Of a stretch of 64,000 bases of DNA, positions 1-10,281 are shown piece by piece. Under the pieces are notes generated by a model that was not told the DNA's origin, did not search any database, and worked only from the letters and a program-made list of their open reading frames with translations. The translations under genes and the position numbers were made by a program. Source of the DNA: Psettodes erumei (lineage: Eukaryota > Chordata > Actinopteri > Pleuronectiformes > Psettodidae); assembly GCA_016785225.1 (NCBI GenBank), contig JAFBJZ010000422.1:3154001-3218000 (forward strand), written 5' to 3'. How positions within the stretch are numbered: position 1 is the first letter of the stretch; every line of letters starts with the position of its first letter.

Positions 1-2228
1 GCGTGCGTGTGAGCGTGTGTCCGTCAGTTCACACCGAGGCTCTTGTCAACAGACTGGAGGTGTGAGGGCACAACACAACACTTCCCCCACAGACTCACAC
101 ACACACCTGTGTGTTTATGACTCTGGGCCGGAGGGATGACAGACAAGAAGACTTCCCTGCTTGTGCTGTTTGTGATTCGGCAGCGGGAGACAGGAGCAAA
201 TAATAACACACTGTGTTTTGTCGAACGTTGTCTCCTGAAAAATCCGCTCAGTTTTGAAGCTGTTTTTACAGGGGATGTGACGCACCTCCTGGCTGCCATG
301 TTGGAGGTGATCAACTGATGAGAGCAGCACTTCCAAACTTAGGACTTGGCTGTCGCAGCAGTGTTGTTTGACGTTGTTGTGCAAGGACTTGAGCTGAATA
401 CTTCTCCAGCGATATGTCTTTCAGATAAAATTACATTTCATTAGCTCTCCCACCACAGCGGGCTTTTTAATTTGCCTCCGTCTTTCCGCGCTGTCATAAA
501 TTCAGCTGCAGTTACTTAGAGACATGTGGTGCTGCTGCTGTCTGACTCCAAAAAGTGACAAGTTGCTCACAGTCTTCTCTTCAAATCCCTCCAAGACCCT
601 TTTTTTTACGGGACGCTGCATTGTTTTGGAGATATTAAAAGTAAAAAATTCCCTCGACAGCTAGACGGTGACATAGTGGTGGGGACATACAGAAAAAGAA
701 GAGCAGTTAGTTCACTTCAGTCGACAAAACGGCAAACCACGCTGACGCCGGACAGAAACTTGAGAGATGGTGACTGGCAGCAACATGTGTAGGTTGACTC
801 TAAATGGAGATCACACGTCTGATAGTGAAAGCGTGAGCTGATGGGCGGCTTTAATGTTAAAAAGGCTCTTTAACGCAGTGTGTCAGGAAGGGTCGGAGGT
901 TGAGATGAGGGCGGGAGGGTGGAGGTTGGGGGTGCAAAACAGTTGTGTGTCAGAGCTCACACAAGACACGGCATTCATTTGTGTGAGTCACTGGAAAAAA
1001 TGGTTTTGTGCAAGTGTAACGTGCTATTTGGATCACAGACTGAAGTTGCGTATCAAAACTAAAAACACACGGTGTGAGGATGACACACTGTACTTTACTT
1101 AGATTGACTCCAAGGAGCTTTCTCTGTTTTGGATGAAAACATTAGTGAAAACTGTACAGGGGGAAACAACGGCCCAGTAACGTACATATATTTTACTTGA
1201 CTGATAGTGAAATGCCTTTTAAAATGCTTTGCTGACAGGATCTCTGATGTTGTGCCTGTCAGGGGGGAAAGGTCAAGGGTGAGAGGTCCTGGCGCTGAGT
1301 CTGTGTGATTTATGGAGTCACGATGTGAAAAACACGGAGCTTATATCACCACCTCCTTGGGCGAGGATGTTCATTTATGTCAACACATGAATTCTAAAGT
1401 TACGTATTTGGCCGCTTCACCTCGTTAGGCCATTTGAAAGAGAGAAGAAATGACTCAGAGGTGGCCTGAAATAGCTTTTGTAACGATTAGCTGATTTTTT
1501 TAGTTTTTTGTTTTTACTGCTGTGTAAGGTTATGACTGATGGATGCATTGTAAAGTGAACGCAGTTTTTTAAAAAAATGTTGTTTTTCTTGCGAAAATAC
1601 CAAACTTTTGGAGTTTGAGGCAGTAACCCAGTGAGATTAGTTCCCTTCAGTCTCCAGACCATTTCTGCTGGACTTTATTGGGATTCTGAGTAATAGATAT
1701 AATTTTCCAAATTTAAAAATATAGTGCCCATGGACTTGTGGGTTGGTAATATTTCAAAGGTTTCGAGTAGAAGGAACTCGTCATTATTATTTGAAAACAC
1801 ACAAAGGATTCTTCTCTTAAAAACCATAACTTTTGTGAGCGAATGTCTTAAAATGAGTCATAACTGTAATAGGAGGTGGTCACGGGCTTTGCTTTTGTAC
1901 CAGCAGTTATTTTCTAGGAGCAGGGGTCAATTATTTCAAATGGTGGATATCTCTTTTTGGAGCGCAGCGCTCTTTCCATTGGGGCACACAGGAGTCAGGA
2001 GTCTTATTATCATTATCACAGGGGTCAAAAGGTCGGCGTCTGTGTCTTCTCCAGTGCAGATTCTACCCGGTGACCCCTGCGACCCCCCCACCCTCCTTTT
2101 CCCTTCGCGCCTTGTTTCTCAGCCAAAATGCTTTGGTAGCTTGATAACACTTTCACTCCTTCTCCTCACACTGTCCTCATCTATCTCTGCTGCAGCCAGC
2201 CCCACCCTGCTCCTACACACACAAATAT

Positions 2229-2253
2229 ACACACACACACACACACACACACA
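2229..2253. repeat. (AC)n microsatellite
   Basis: Uninterrupted dinucleotide run of about 12 units inside a longer pyrimidine-rich area. Confidence 0.95.
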
Positions 2254-3121
2254 TCTTCACCCTGACACACTTCATCTCTCACTTTCTCTTCGCACACACA
2301 TCTTTCTTTTGGTCAACAGCATTTTTCTCTGTCCAAACTTTTTTCTGCCTCTCATTCCTTCATAAATAATTCAACAAACTTAAATCAACATACTTAAATA
2401 TGGAAAGGCATTTTACATGTAAGATACAAGAAGGGCATGAGAAGGTTTTCAAGTCATATGAATTTAGAAGGTCAGCTAAAAATGCCCATAAAGTTTCCTT
2501 GAAACGTTTGATTTACAAAAAGATGATTTAAAAACAATGTCACTGGATTGACACCTACCTGATCCATCAATTGTGCCTGCAATGGACGTGTTTGGTCATT
2601 GTTTATACACATAATAAATCATTTTGCATCTGATGAGCCTCTTCATAGTTAATAGCATTCTTTAATATGACATGGGGTTGTTTATGTTGGCTTCACGCAC
2701 CTAAAACCACTTCTTGAAAAGCCTGGGTTCAAGAGCTCAAAGACTTTCACATTTGTTTATCTCCTCCAGTATTAGTGGGTTTATACAGGATGGATAAGCT
2801 ATCAGTTTAGTTCCATGAGAAAAATAAATGAAGTATGAATTCTTGGGCAAAGCTCCTGCATGTTGTGCAGTTTTGTATCAGGAAAAATTTAGGTCAAGAA
2901 GACCACGCTCGCTTTTTCCATTTTCAATAAACGGTGGTGCGCGTATGTCTCTCTTGATCTTGCAATCAATGCTGAGGTGTTCTTTTTTTCATAAAGCGAC
3001 GCAACAGATTAAGATGTACACAAAAACCTGTTGCATCTCTGGCTTTCAGGATGAGGCACATGCAGAATGACAGCGATAACTAGCTTTAGAGAGCTTACAG
3101 CGTGATAACCTGTAACAAACG

Positions 3122-3123
<2 letters not shown>

Positions 3124-3160
<37 letters not shown>
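3124..3160. repeat. (CA)n microsatellite
   Basis: About 18 perfect CA units, roughly 230 bp upstream of the Slit exon. Confidence 0.97.
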
Positions 3161-3161
<1 letters not shown>

Positions 3162-3364
3162 TCCTGATAACCTGGAGGTCATGGTTACAGGAAACAGACA
3201 AGCAGACAGACAGACTTTCCCATGAGTTTCACCTTTGCACCATGAACCCACTGGACCTTCAAGGTGATGCTGTCAACACAAAAGCATGAATCTGAGTGAT
3301 TTATTACTTTTTGCCTGTTGCTGTTTTGCAGGTTTTAAATGATTTTACTTGAAACTGTTTTCCT

Positions 3365-3389
3365 TTTCTCCTCCCACCTCTTTCTGCAG
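3365..3389 (+). other. Splice acceptor of the Slit exon
   Basis: An almost uninterrupted pyrimidine run (ctcctcccacctctttctg) leads into CAG, with the AG at 3388-3389. This is a strong consensus 3' splice site, and it fixes the exon start and phase. Confidence 0.85.
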
Positions 3390-3461
3390 CCGTGTGAACA
3401 GAAACAAACTCCAGTTTCTCCCAGAGCTCCTCTTCCAGTCCAACCCCAAACTAGGACGACT
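3390..3461 (+). CDS. slit3: Internal exon of a Slit-family axon-guidance ligand, one leucine-rich repeat (Slit3-like)
   Basis: Slit proteins are large secreted ligands of Robo receptors with four LRR domains, EGF repeats, a laminin-G domain and a cystine knot; they guide axons and migrating cells. This 72-nt exon completes one codon with its first base, then reads 23 codons from 3391 and ends two bases into a Leu codon (phase 2 in, phase 2 out). The translation begins RVNRNKLQ and continues LPELLFQSNPKLGRL. The LxLNxNxLxxLPELLFQ pattern is an LRR of the first Slit LRR domain. From memory, human SLIT3 has NKNKLQ and LPELLFQS.PKL.RL here, while SLIT1 has QNNQALSRL and SLIT2 diverges more, so slit3 is favoured. 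One-LRR exons of 72 nt with identical phases are typical of Slit genes. A Val replaces the usual Leu at the second LRR position, a conservative change. No frameshift or stop is seen. The longer open frame over the same bases (from 3339) is out of register and not real. Confidence 0.88.
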
Positions 3462-3467
3462 GTGAGT
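3462..3467 (+). other. Splice donor of the Slit exon (GTGAGT)
   Basis: GTGAGT immediately follows the 72-nt exon and is a consensus 5' splice site. It leaves the coding frame in phase 2, matching the acceptor side. Confidence 0.85.
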
Positions 3468-4092
3468 ACACCTTTCTCCTCTTTTCATCCTGCCATCCAA
3501 GGATCCCGCTTTCTTCAACCCTCCCATCTCCCTCCATCTATCTCTCTCTCCTTTTTCTGTCTCTTTTGATGTGTTATGTGATCCATTTGAAAACACGCTC
3601 ACGGCACGGTGTCAGAAATTTAATCCGGGTTGAGTCCCACGTCAGGTGACACAGTGCCGCTCTGTGCTCCTGTTGAGAGTTGAAAAGGAGTGTGCATGTC
3701 AGATGTGCGTGTGCATTATTTTAAGAGGTGAAAGTGTGCCTGGAGTGAATGTTTTGCTTGGACTGGTGAGGAATTTTTATTTGGGAATATGGAGTTTTCC
3801 CAGAGTGTAAGCGCAGGTCATACTGACGCAGAGGAGCCTCCCACTTGCCCTTGCTTGCTCTCTTTTTCATCTCACGTTCCCAGATGTCTCTCCATTTCTC
3901 CGTTTCAGTCCCATAGGTGCACCCACCCTGTCTCCTTCTCCACCCTCTGTGCTCTCTCTTTCTTTCCACTTAGGTTTTCTGTTTGTCTTATCCTCAGAGA
4001 GCCTCTGTCAGCTCGGGCTGAAGGTCGAAACACCTTCTAAACTTTATAGCTGTTTGTACTGGGCCGCTTTCAAGTGCGGCGCAAGGTAGACC

Positions 4093-4120
4093 GTGTGTGT
4101 GTGTGTGTGTGTGTGTGTGT
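4093..4120. repeat. (GT)n microsatellite
   Basis: About 14 perfect units. It is followed by a TG-rich, TGCATGCA-containing tract to about 4205. Confidence 0.97.
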
Positions 4121-4810
4121 CTCCTGTGCATGCTTGCTTTTGCATGTGTCTGCGAGCATTGATGTCTGCATTCTTGAGCTTATGCGCGTGCATGCATGCA
4201 TCATGATAAATTGTATCTGCGTGTGCGTGGACCCGTGCCTCTCACTTATCTCATTCTCTTTCATAATGATTTCATAAAGTCATGTTGGATTTGCAGCAGA
4301 TAAAGTCGAGTCGTGGCTGGATGTGTCAAATGTCTCAAATGATTGCTGATTGACTGGGTAGCTGATTAAGCTCATTATTAACCATGGAATCTATGGTACA
4401 TCACATCTTCTGTCCACAGTATGATTCTTGTGACATCAGCACAGGCCTTATCTACAGTAAATCATAGATCATTGATAAACTGAAGGTTGAAATGCTCTTG
4501 GGAGGGTTCAGACAACTCTCCTACACCTTAGGCTGAAAAATCCCCTCTGAAAAATAACTGATTTACTGAAAAAAATGCACTGAGCTTAAAACAAAGCTGT
4601 TTCATATCTGGTGAATATTTTGGAAATACATGGCTCTTATTAGGCTTGTATTTAGTGAAATTGTCTCTTTGAGAGATATCAAAGATATGGTTTGTTATGT
4701 TGTGTAACACTTTCTCAGTATGACCCCTTGTGCCGGCAGAAAAGCCACAGAGAGATGAAATGTTCTCCCTGGGGTGCACGCTGTGAAACCTCTATTTAAA
4801 GATCAGGACA

Positions 4811-4813
<3 letters not shown>

Positions 4814-4851
<38 letters not shown>
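4814..4851. repeat. (TG)n then (CG)n tract
   Basis: A perfect TG run ends in GCGCGCGC. The whole tract is alternating purine-pyrimidine and so a Z-DNA candidate. Confidence 0.95.
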
Positions 4852-6545
4852 CTTCATATATTTGTGGCAATGTGTGATGTATTGCTGAAGACAGCAAAGT
4901 AGACGGTTATGGGTGAAAGGAAATTGTCATTTACGTCAACTGTGGCTTGCAGGATCACACACAGTCAAAACCCCTCATGTGAACATCGGGGACACAAAGT
5001 GACAGATGCAAACGCACACATTTAATCATGCCACATCCCAAAGTGTTTATTCCTTTTTTCCATCCGGTTCTCTTATTCTCCATGAGTGGCAGTCTTATTT
5101 CCTCCACTGCCTGGTTTACTATTTCATAAAACCCCTAATTGGTCTCGATAGCTTTTATTTATCACCGTTCGAATATGGATCCCGATAGAGCTCTCAGACA
5201 ACTCCGTAAGAGTGGAAAGCGCGAATGTGTTCCAAACTTAACATTATAAATCTCATGTTCTTTATATCCCTACTTTGCCATCAGCACAGTCTAAATTACA
5301 GTGTCTGGAGTTTCCTCCTGCTCTTTATTTATTTATTTTTCTAGCTTTCCGCTTTTCACGTTTTTCTCTGTCTTCTTTCTCTTCTGTGCTTTTTTTTTGT
5401 CCAATCCAAACTATGGTTTTCAGCAAATTGAGGAAGTGTCAGAAATGTAAATAGTGAGATATGAAAGACTGGGGGGGGGGTGTAAGAGAGAAAGAATGGA
5501 GGTAGAACGATAGGAGAGAGCTTAAGTGAGGGGGGAGGGAGGCTGAAAGAGAGGATAACAGCAGGGGAGTGAGGAGGAGGAGACAGGGAGGTTTGCTGGT
5601 GGCTTTCTGGTTTAGGTTCGTAACCTTCCTCTCTGTCAGCCTTGGTTAGATATTAAATGATGGCAGTGTGATAGGAATTACCTCTTAACCCTCCTATTAA
5701 AGCTCTGTGGTCTGAGGTTTGGAGAGGGGAGGAGAGGGAAGGATCTGGACTAGCATTAAGGGAAAATAGGCATAGGTTGGAGGTTTTGCTCTTGAGGCGG
5801 GTGGGTGGTTGGGGGGTAAGAGGTATCAGGCTGGATAATAGTTTTTTTTTTTACCAGAGTCTTGGATCCCGCTGGCATGAACAGAGCACACGATTTAGCG
5901 TGAGAATTGAAGAGGTTGTGTCTCGTTGGAAAAGACTCTAATTGAGTAGTAAGTGTGGCTGGTGACCGCCTGACAAAGACAGATGAGTGAAAGGTATCGG
6001 GGCGGTCACGTGACGGGGGGTGGGGTGGATGAAAGGATGCTGGTGGAAGCTGAAGGCTGTGGGTGGGTGGATGGATTGATGGATGAAGGGACTTGGAGTC
6101 TGTGGCCCCACTAGGTGCTCAGTAATGGGCGGGGGGCGGGGGCAAAGATGGGGATGGTGAGATGGATCGAGGACTGGAGTCTGTGGGTTTCAGTGTGTGC
6201 AGTCTGTGGTCGTTTTCCCCCCACAGTTTTCAGAGACTGTGGTCGCACGGCGCATACACACAGACTCGGCATCGCACATAGTAAGCTCGAGCTTTGAGTA
6301 GAATACATTTGCAAGAGAGGCAGTGAACCCTCTGGCAACAATCCCAATGGCGCGGACGGAAAAATGCGAGCTGTTGGTTAGGAGGCTTTTGTGCGTCAGC
6401 ACACATCACAGCCTATCAGGGTGGTTCGCTTTGCTAAGTGTGATGGCTGTTAGTCTCCCATCTAATAAAGCTGACCCAGACTGAGCCTCATCCTGTTATC
6501 TTCACGTTCTCCTCTGGGAGCTTGTGCATGTTGGTGCATTTTTTA

Positions 6546-6565
6546 TGTGTGTGTGTGTGTGTGTG
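6546..6565. repeat. (TG)n microsatellite
   Basis: About 10 perfect units. Confidence 0.93.
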
Positions 6566-7069
6566 GGTGAGGGTATGTTCTGTGCAGGGACCGCAAGTGC
6601 GCTGTCATTTAATCCAGCGCCGGTTTACTGATCACTCTCCCCCATTAAAGAGCTCAGGTTACAGTTGATTGGTCCGCATGAGAGTAGACTGGGCTCGAGG
6701 AAGGAGAAAAATGAGAGTAACGTCAGACAGAGATATTTCCTCTTTTCCTTCACCGCTGCAACTCCAGTGGGGTCTCAGATACCCATTATTACATAATGTA
6801 CGTTTTTGACCACGTTTTACTATTGGACCCTGAAATAAAAGCGCTATCTTGGAGGTGGCTGTAGGGTGAGTGTAACTTTTAAAAGATGAAATAATGGACA
6901 GGAACTTCATTTGCTAAGGGAGATAAAGTTTGTAAACTGGGCATTTCTGAGTCAGTCTCCCATAAGTATCACTTGTGTCCACAGTCACCTATTCAACAAA
7001 GAGCATGCTTAATTGATTTCAATCAGTAACAAATGATATTCAACTGAAGAATTTCTGTTAAAATTCATA

Positions 7070-7075
7070 TTTATT
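7070..7075 (-). terminator. Possible polyadenylation signal AATAAA for the antisense coding-like segment
   Basis: The + strand reads TTTATT here, i.e. AATAAA on the - strand, 54 nt downstream of the in-frame stop at 7129. A hexamer alone is weak evidence in AT-rich DNA. Confidence 0.2.
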
Positions 7076-7128
7076 GTGGAGACAAAAAAGTTAATGTAAA
7101 CAATAAAAAACCCAAACAAAATAACCTG

Positions 7129-7320
7129 TTAATCAGTAATCCAGCCATCGCATTTCTGTTTGTTAACATGTTCCAGTGCAGCAATGCTTGCTCTTTCATT
7201 TTCAGTTCTCAGCTTCTTTCCACTCTGCTGAGCCTCCTCAGCATCCTCACTGCGCCCCATAAAATGCATCGCAGCAGGGACACCAGCAACCAAACCTTGG
7301 GCCTTTAAAGGGTCTTTGGC
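7129..7320 (-). pseudogene. Coding-like segment, possible terminal exon or retro-pseudogene fragment (unrecognised)
   Basis: On the - strand, 63 codons are open between a TAA at 7323-7321 and a TAA stop at 7131-7129. The translation looks protein-like rather than low-complexity. It has a hydrophobic start (AQGLVAGVPAAMHFMGR), an acidic and basic helical stretch (SEDAEEAQQSGKKLRTENER), then ASIAALEHVNKQK and a C-terminal CDGWITD. A pyrimidine-rich stretch ending in TTAAG could be a splice acceptor at 7320, and AATAAA lies at 7075-7070, 54 nt past the stop. An internal ATG at 7260 would give 43 residues. I do not recognise the family. Upstream on the same strand the sequence resembles a degenerate fish repeat, so a repeat-derived or chance frame is quite possible: 63 open codons has a few percent chance at random. 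Confidence 0.25.
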
Positions 7321-7497
7321 TTAATGGAAAGAGAAGTGAGTCCGCCTCCACGGGATGCTGGTGAAGGATTTTGTCCTTGAGAAATGATGCTCCATCCCTA
7401 CATGTGCACTCACTGCGGGCCAGTCTGGATAACGGCATTAGATAAACACCCACAAAGTTAAAATTGAAGCTAAAGGCTGGGAAAAAGAAAAAGCTGT

Positions 7498-7518
7498 GGG
7501 GGGTGGGAGGGGGGGGGA
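7498..7518 (+). other. G-quadruplex candidate
   Basis: Runs of six, three and nine G separated by single bases (T, A) give at least four possible G-tracts on the + strand. Confidence 0.55.
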
Positions 7519-7599
7519 CTAGAAGCAGGAGAAGTAAGATAGGGCTGGATGGATGTGTAAGGGAATGAAAATGACTGTCAAGAGTCCAACGGTCAACAC

Positions 7600-7800
7600 A
7601 TCATGACCTGGAAGGTTTCCAGTCCAAATCCCTGCACTCATGATTGAACTGATTGAGCGGTAATGAGTCGTGCTCTTCAGCACCATTAGGTTGCCCTTGA
7701 GCAAGGCACTTAACCTCCAGTGGAGCTCCCCAGATGTGAAAGTGCGGACGTAACCCTCCCCGGCTGTTACTGTAAATACTACTCAGCTGGTTAAGTCAGG
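7600..7800 (+). repeat. Degenerate dispersed repeat (fish GCAAGGCACTTAAC type)
   Basis: The stretch contains CCTTGAGCAAGGCACTTAAC at 7694-7713, a phrase that recurs in many teleost dispersed repeats of SINE or MITE type. It is flanked by non-coding, unique-looking sequence. Ends, target-site duplications and family are not resolvable by eye. A related phrase (CTGGATAACGGCATTAGATA) occurs at 7425-7444, so the two may belong to one fragmented element. Confidence 0.45.
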
Positions 7801-8184
7801 GGAAAAGATGCTGGATGGTGAGGAGAGAGAGGAATGAGAGAGGGAATGGGGAGGCGGGGGGGTGGCTAAAGGGAGGCAGGGGGGTCATTCGAGATGTCTT
7901 TTCCTCCTAATTAAGTTAATGGAGAAAGACGAGGAGGTTGCCTTTAATCTTGGCTAATTGTCCATTTAGAGGCGACTGCCATAGCTTACCTGCTGGAATG
8001 TTACGGTTAGTGTTACAGGAAGTTGGTGTACTCTGTGTGTTTGGTGATTGGCTGCGACAGACGGGGCCTCAGTGGCGATTGGTGGGAATGGCCTGGAAGG
8101 GCGCAGGGTGAAATGAAAGCACTTGAACTCACGTGTGTCTCCTCTTTTTCATTATGGGCTCATTTACTGCTCTTTCCCCCCCAA

Positions 8185-8295
<111 letters not shown>

Positions 8296-8620
8296 CTTTG
8301 TTGTTTGTGTTGCTGTCAGGAATTATAAGATTGTTTTCTTGTCACTCAGGCCCAGGCCTTTGTTTGGTTTTCACATCACTGGGTGCTGGTGTGAAACAAA
8401 TAAGTCTCAAACACACACACACGCACACACACGCACACACTCTCACGCCAACTCTCCTGCTGATTTAACACCACAGGCGCTGGTTGGAGAATTGTGGGTC
8501 TGCATATGTTGGTTAATGTGTCTGTGTGTGTTGGTGCATGACAGATTTTATGCTAAACCACACACCCACGACAGAACTTCCTAATAATTAAACATGACTC
8601 AGAATTGCAACCCATGGTAT

Positions 8621-8860
8621 GCAGCTGCACCACAAGGCTTGTAGGACTTGACACGCAGCTTCACCACAGAGCCCATACACAGCAGAACACTGTCTCAATT
8701 TCTGTTATTGTTATCAAATCTTACGTGCATCTTAATATTTAAAGATAAACTTGGTTTATTGCTTCCTAAAGCATGTTCAAGTAACAGTGGGTGTTCTGGC
8801 GTGAAGCTGCACCAGAGGCACATAGTCTCCAGGATGGAGCTGCACCACAGGGCCCACACT
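8621..8860 (+). repeat. Four-copy degenerate motif, AGCTGCACCACAGGGC-like
   Basis: Copies read GCAGCTGCACCACAAGGC (8621-8638), GCAGCTTCACCACAGAGC (8655-8672), GAAGCTGCACCAGAGGC (8803-8819) and GGAGCTGCACCACAGGGC (8837-8854). Two are followed by CCA(T/C)ACAC or CCCACACT. Spacing is irregular (about 34, 148 and 34 bp), which suggests two copies of a two-motif unit. Confidence 0.6.
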
Positions 8861-9713
8861 GAGATTCACTGGTGCTTAGGGAAGGGAAGACTTTTACAGA
8901 AGGAATCTGACCAGTTCTTCTAAAAGAAGGTTGCTCTAAGCGGCTTGTGTGTGTGTGTGTTTCCCACAGCCCAGACAGCAGTGCGATTTTGTCCCAAGAC
9001 ATATTTAGATAAATACACACTGCGGAGAGATACCAAAAACCAGGAGGGAGAGACCAAGTGACAGAAAGAGAGAAAGACACAAAGTGCCAATGATATTGAG
9101 ATAATTTCTAAGCTTTGAAGGAGTTTCATTCCCAAAGTTTCAGACATTCCTTCATGTTTTCTGAAAAAAGTTTCTCACTCGTTGTGTTTATATGCACTGA
9201 AGTAAGTGGGTTACTGTTGGATTTCATTGCCGTAACCCCATGAAATCAAAAAAGTTGTTTCCATAATGAGTGTAGGGGATTAAAGAAACCTTATTTCCCC
9301 TAGTTAGATTTCTCCTGGTTAAAATCTCCACTCTGGCTCTGTAATTGGCTTTTTACAGGTAAGCATGTGCAGGATAAAGCATTACTGTGACAGCAGTCTA
9401 AGAAAATGTAATTACACATAAGATCCCCACATATACACACCTCTTTTTAACGCCGTCCTAGTTTTGCTTTCGGTTTGTTTTCGCATTTATATATTTCGTC
9501 GGGTTTTTGCCCCACATGCCAGCTGTAACTTTGCAGAGTTTATGAATAAGAATACCTCAAGTTTAGTTTGGTCCAGTGGAAGCAGTCAGTCAAGAGGCCA
9601 GAAGTTCTGAAGTTGATGTGAGAGTGTGTATCTTCCTATGTGGATGTGTGTGCTTTGTCGGAGGGTGAATTCACAGCAGCAACACCTTTCCCTTTCAGCT
9701 GCCTACTTTTAGC

Positions 9714-9737
9714 AGCTAGCCAGCTAGCCAGCTAGCC
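9714..9737. repeat. Tandem octamer AGCTAGCC x3
   Basis: Three perfect consecutive copies. The AGCTAGC core is nearly self-complementary. Confidence 0.9.
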
Positions 9738-10249
9738 GCAGGGCCAGAACCTATGAAATGTTCGTGGGAGGCTGGGGGCCTGTAGATTTTTTTTTAATGT
9801 GGCAAAGAATTTTTATATGTTTGCACTGAAATAGCACAGAGGCTGCATGTGGTAGTAATTTAACCTCGCAAATAAAGGTGAGCTGGGTGGGGGAGGCAGC
9901 CACAGAGCTGCTCGTACACATAGTTAAAACTCAGGGACTTTCTCTGTGACCGGTTAGTGAAAGGCATGTGTGTAGGCACATACTGTAGATCCATGTGTGT
10001 GTGCTCATGTACATGATTGTGATTGAGGTCGCATGTCTTAATGTAGGCAATTAGGGTATATCTGTGTATGAATATACAGTATGTAGTGTGTGTTTGTGTA
10101 TAATCTTACATATGATCTTTTATGCTGAATGCATATACGTAGTTTAGTAATTTGTGTCTCTGCTTGCGTCAGCATGTTTGCTAATATGTTTGTATATGTC
10201 TTGCATTTGTTTGTACATGTCTACTTACATACATGTCTCTGACTTTGCT

Positions 10250-10278
<29 letters not shown>
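10250..10278. repeat. (TG)n microsatellite
   Basis: About 14 perfect units, inside a 300-bp loosely TG/TA-rich tract. Confidence 0.96.

Positions 10279-10281
<3 letters not shown>

Larger units (their letters stand above)
1..3389 (+). other. Upstream intron of the slit3-like gene (partial; 5' end outside window)
   Basis: This stretch precedes the recognised Slit exon and ends in its splice acceptor, so it is intronic. I looked for the preceding Slit LRR exon (HLEDNQ-type repeat) and did not find it. It holds ordinary single-copy-looking sequence, a pyrimidine-rich stretch around 2040-2365, and (CA)n tracts at 2229-2253 and 3124-3160. The open frames in it, including a 213-codon one at 1724-2365, are low-complexity Ser/Leu/Thr/His translations of CT and CA tracts and are not credible genes. 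Confidence 0.75.

Noticed and set aside
1724..2365. 213-codon + strand open frame
   Set aside because: Ser/Leu/Thr/His-rich translation of CT and CA tracts; no domain and no splice or start support.
3339..3569. 76-codon + strand frame spanning the Slit exon
   Set aside because: It reads the exon in the wrong register (CEQKQTP...); the LRR appears one base later with matching splice phases.
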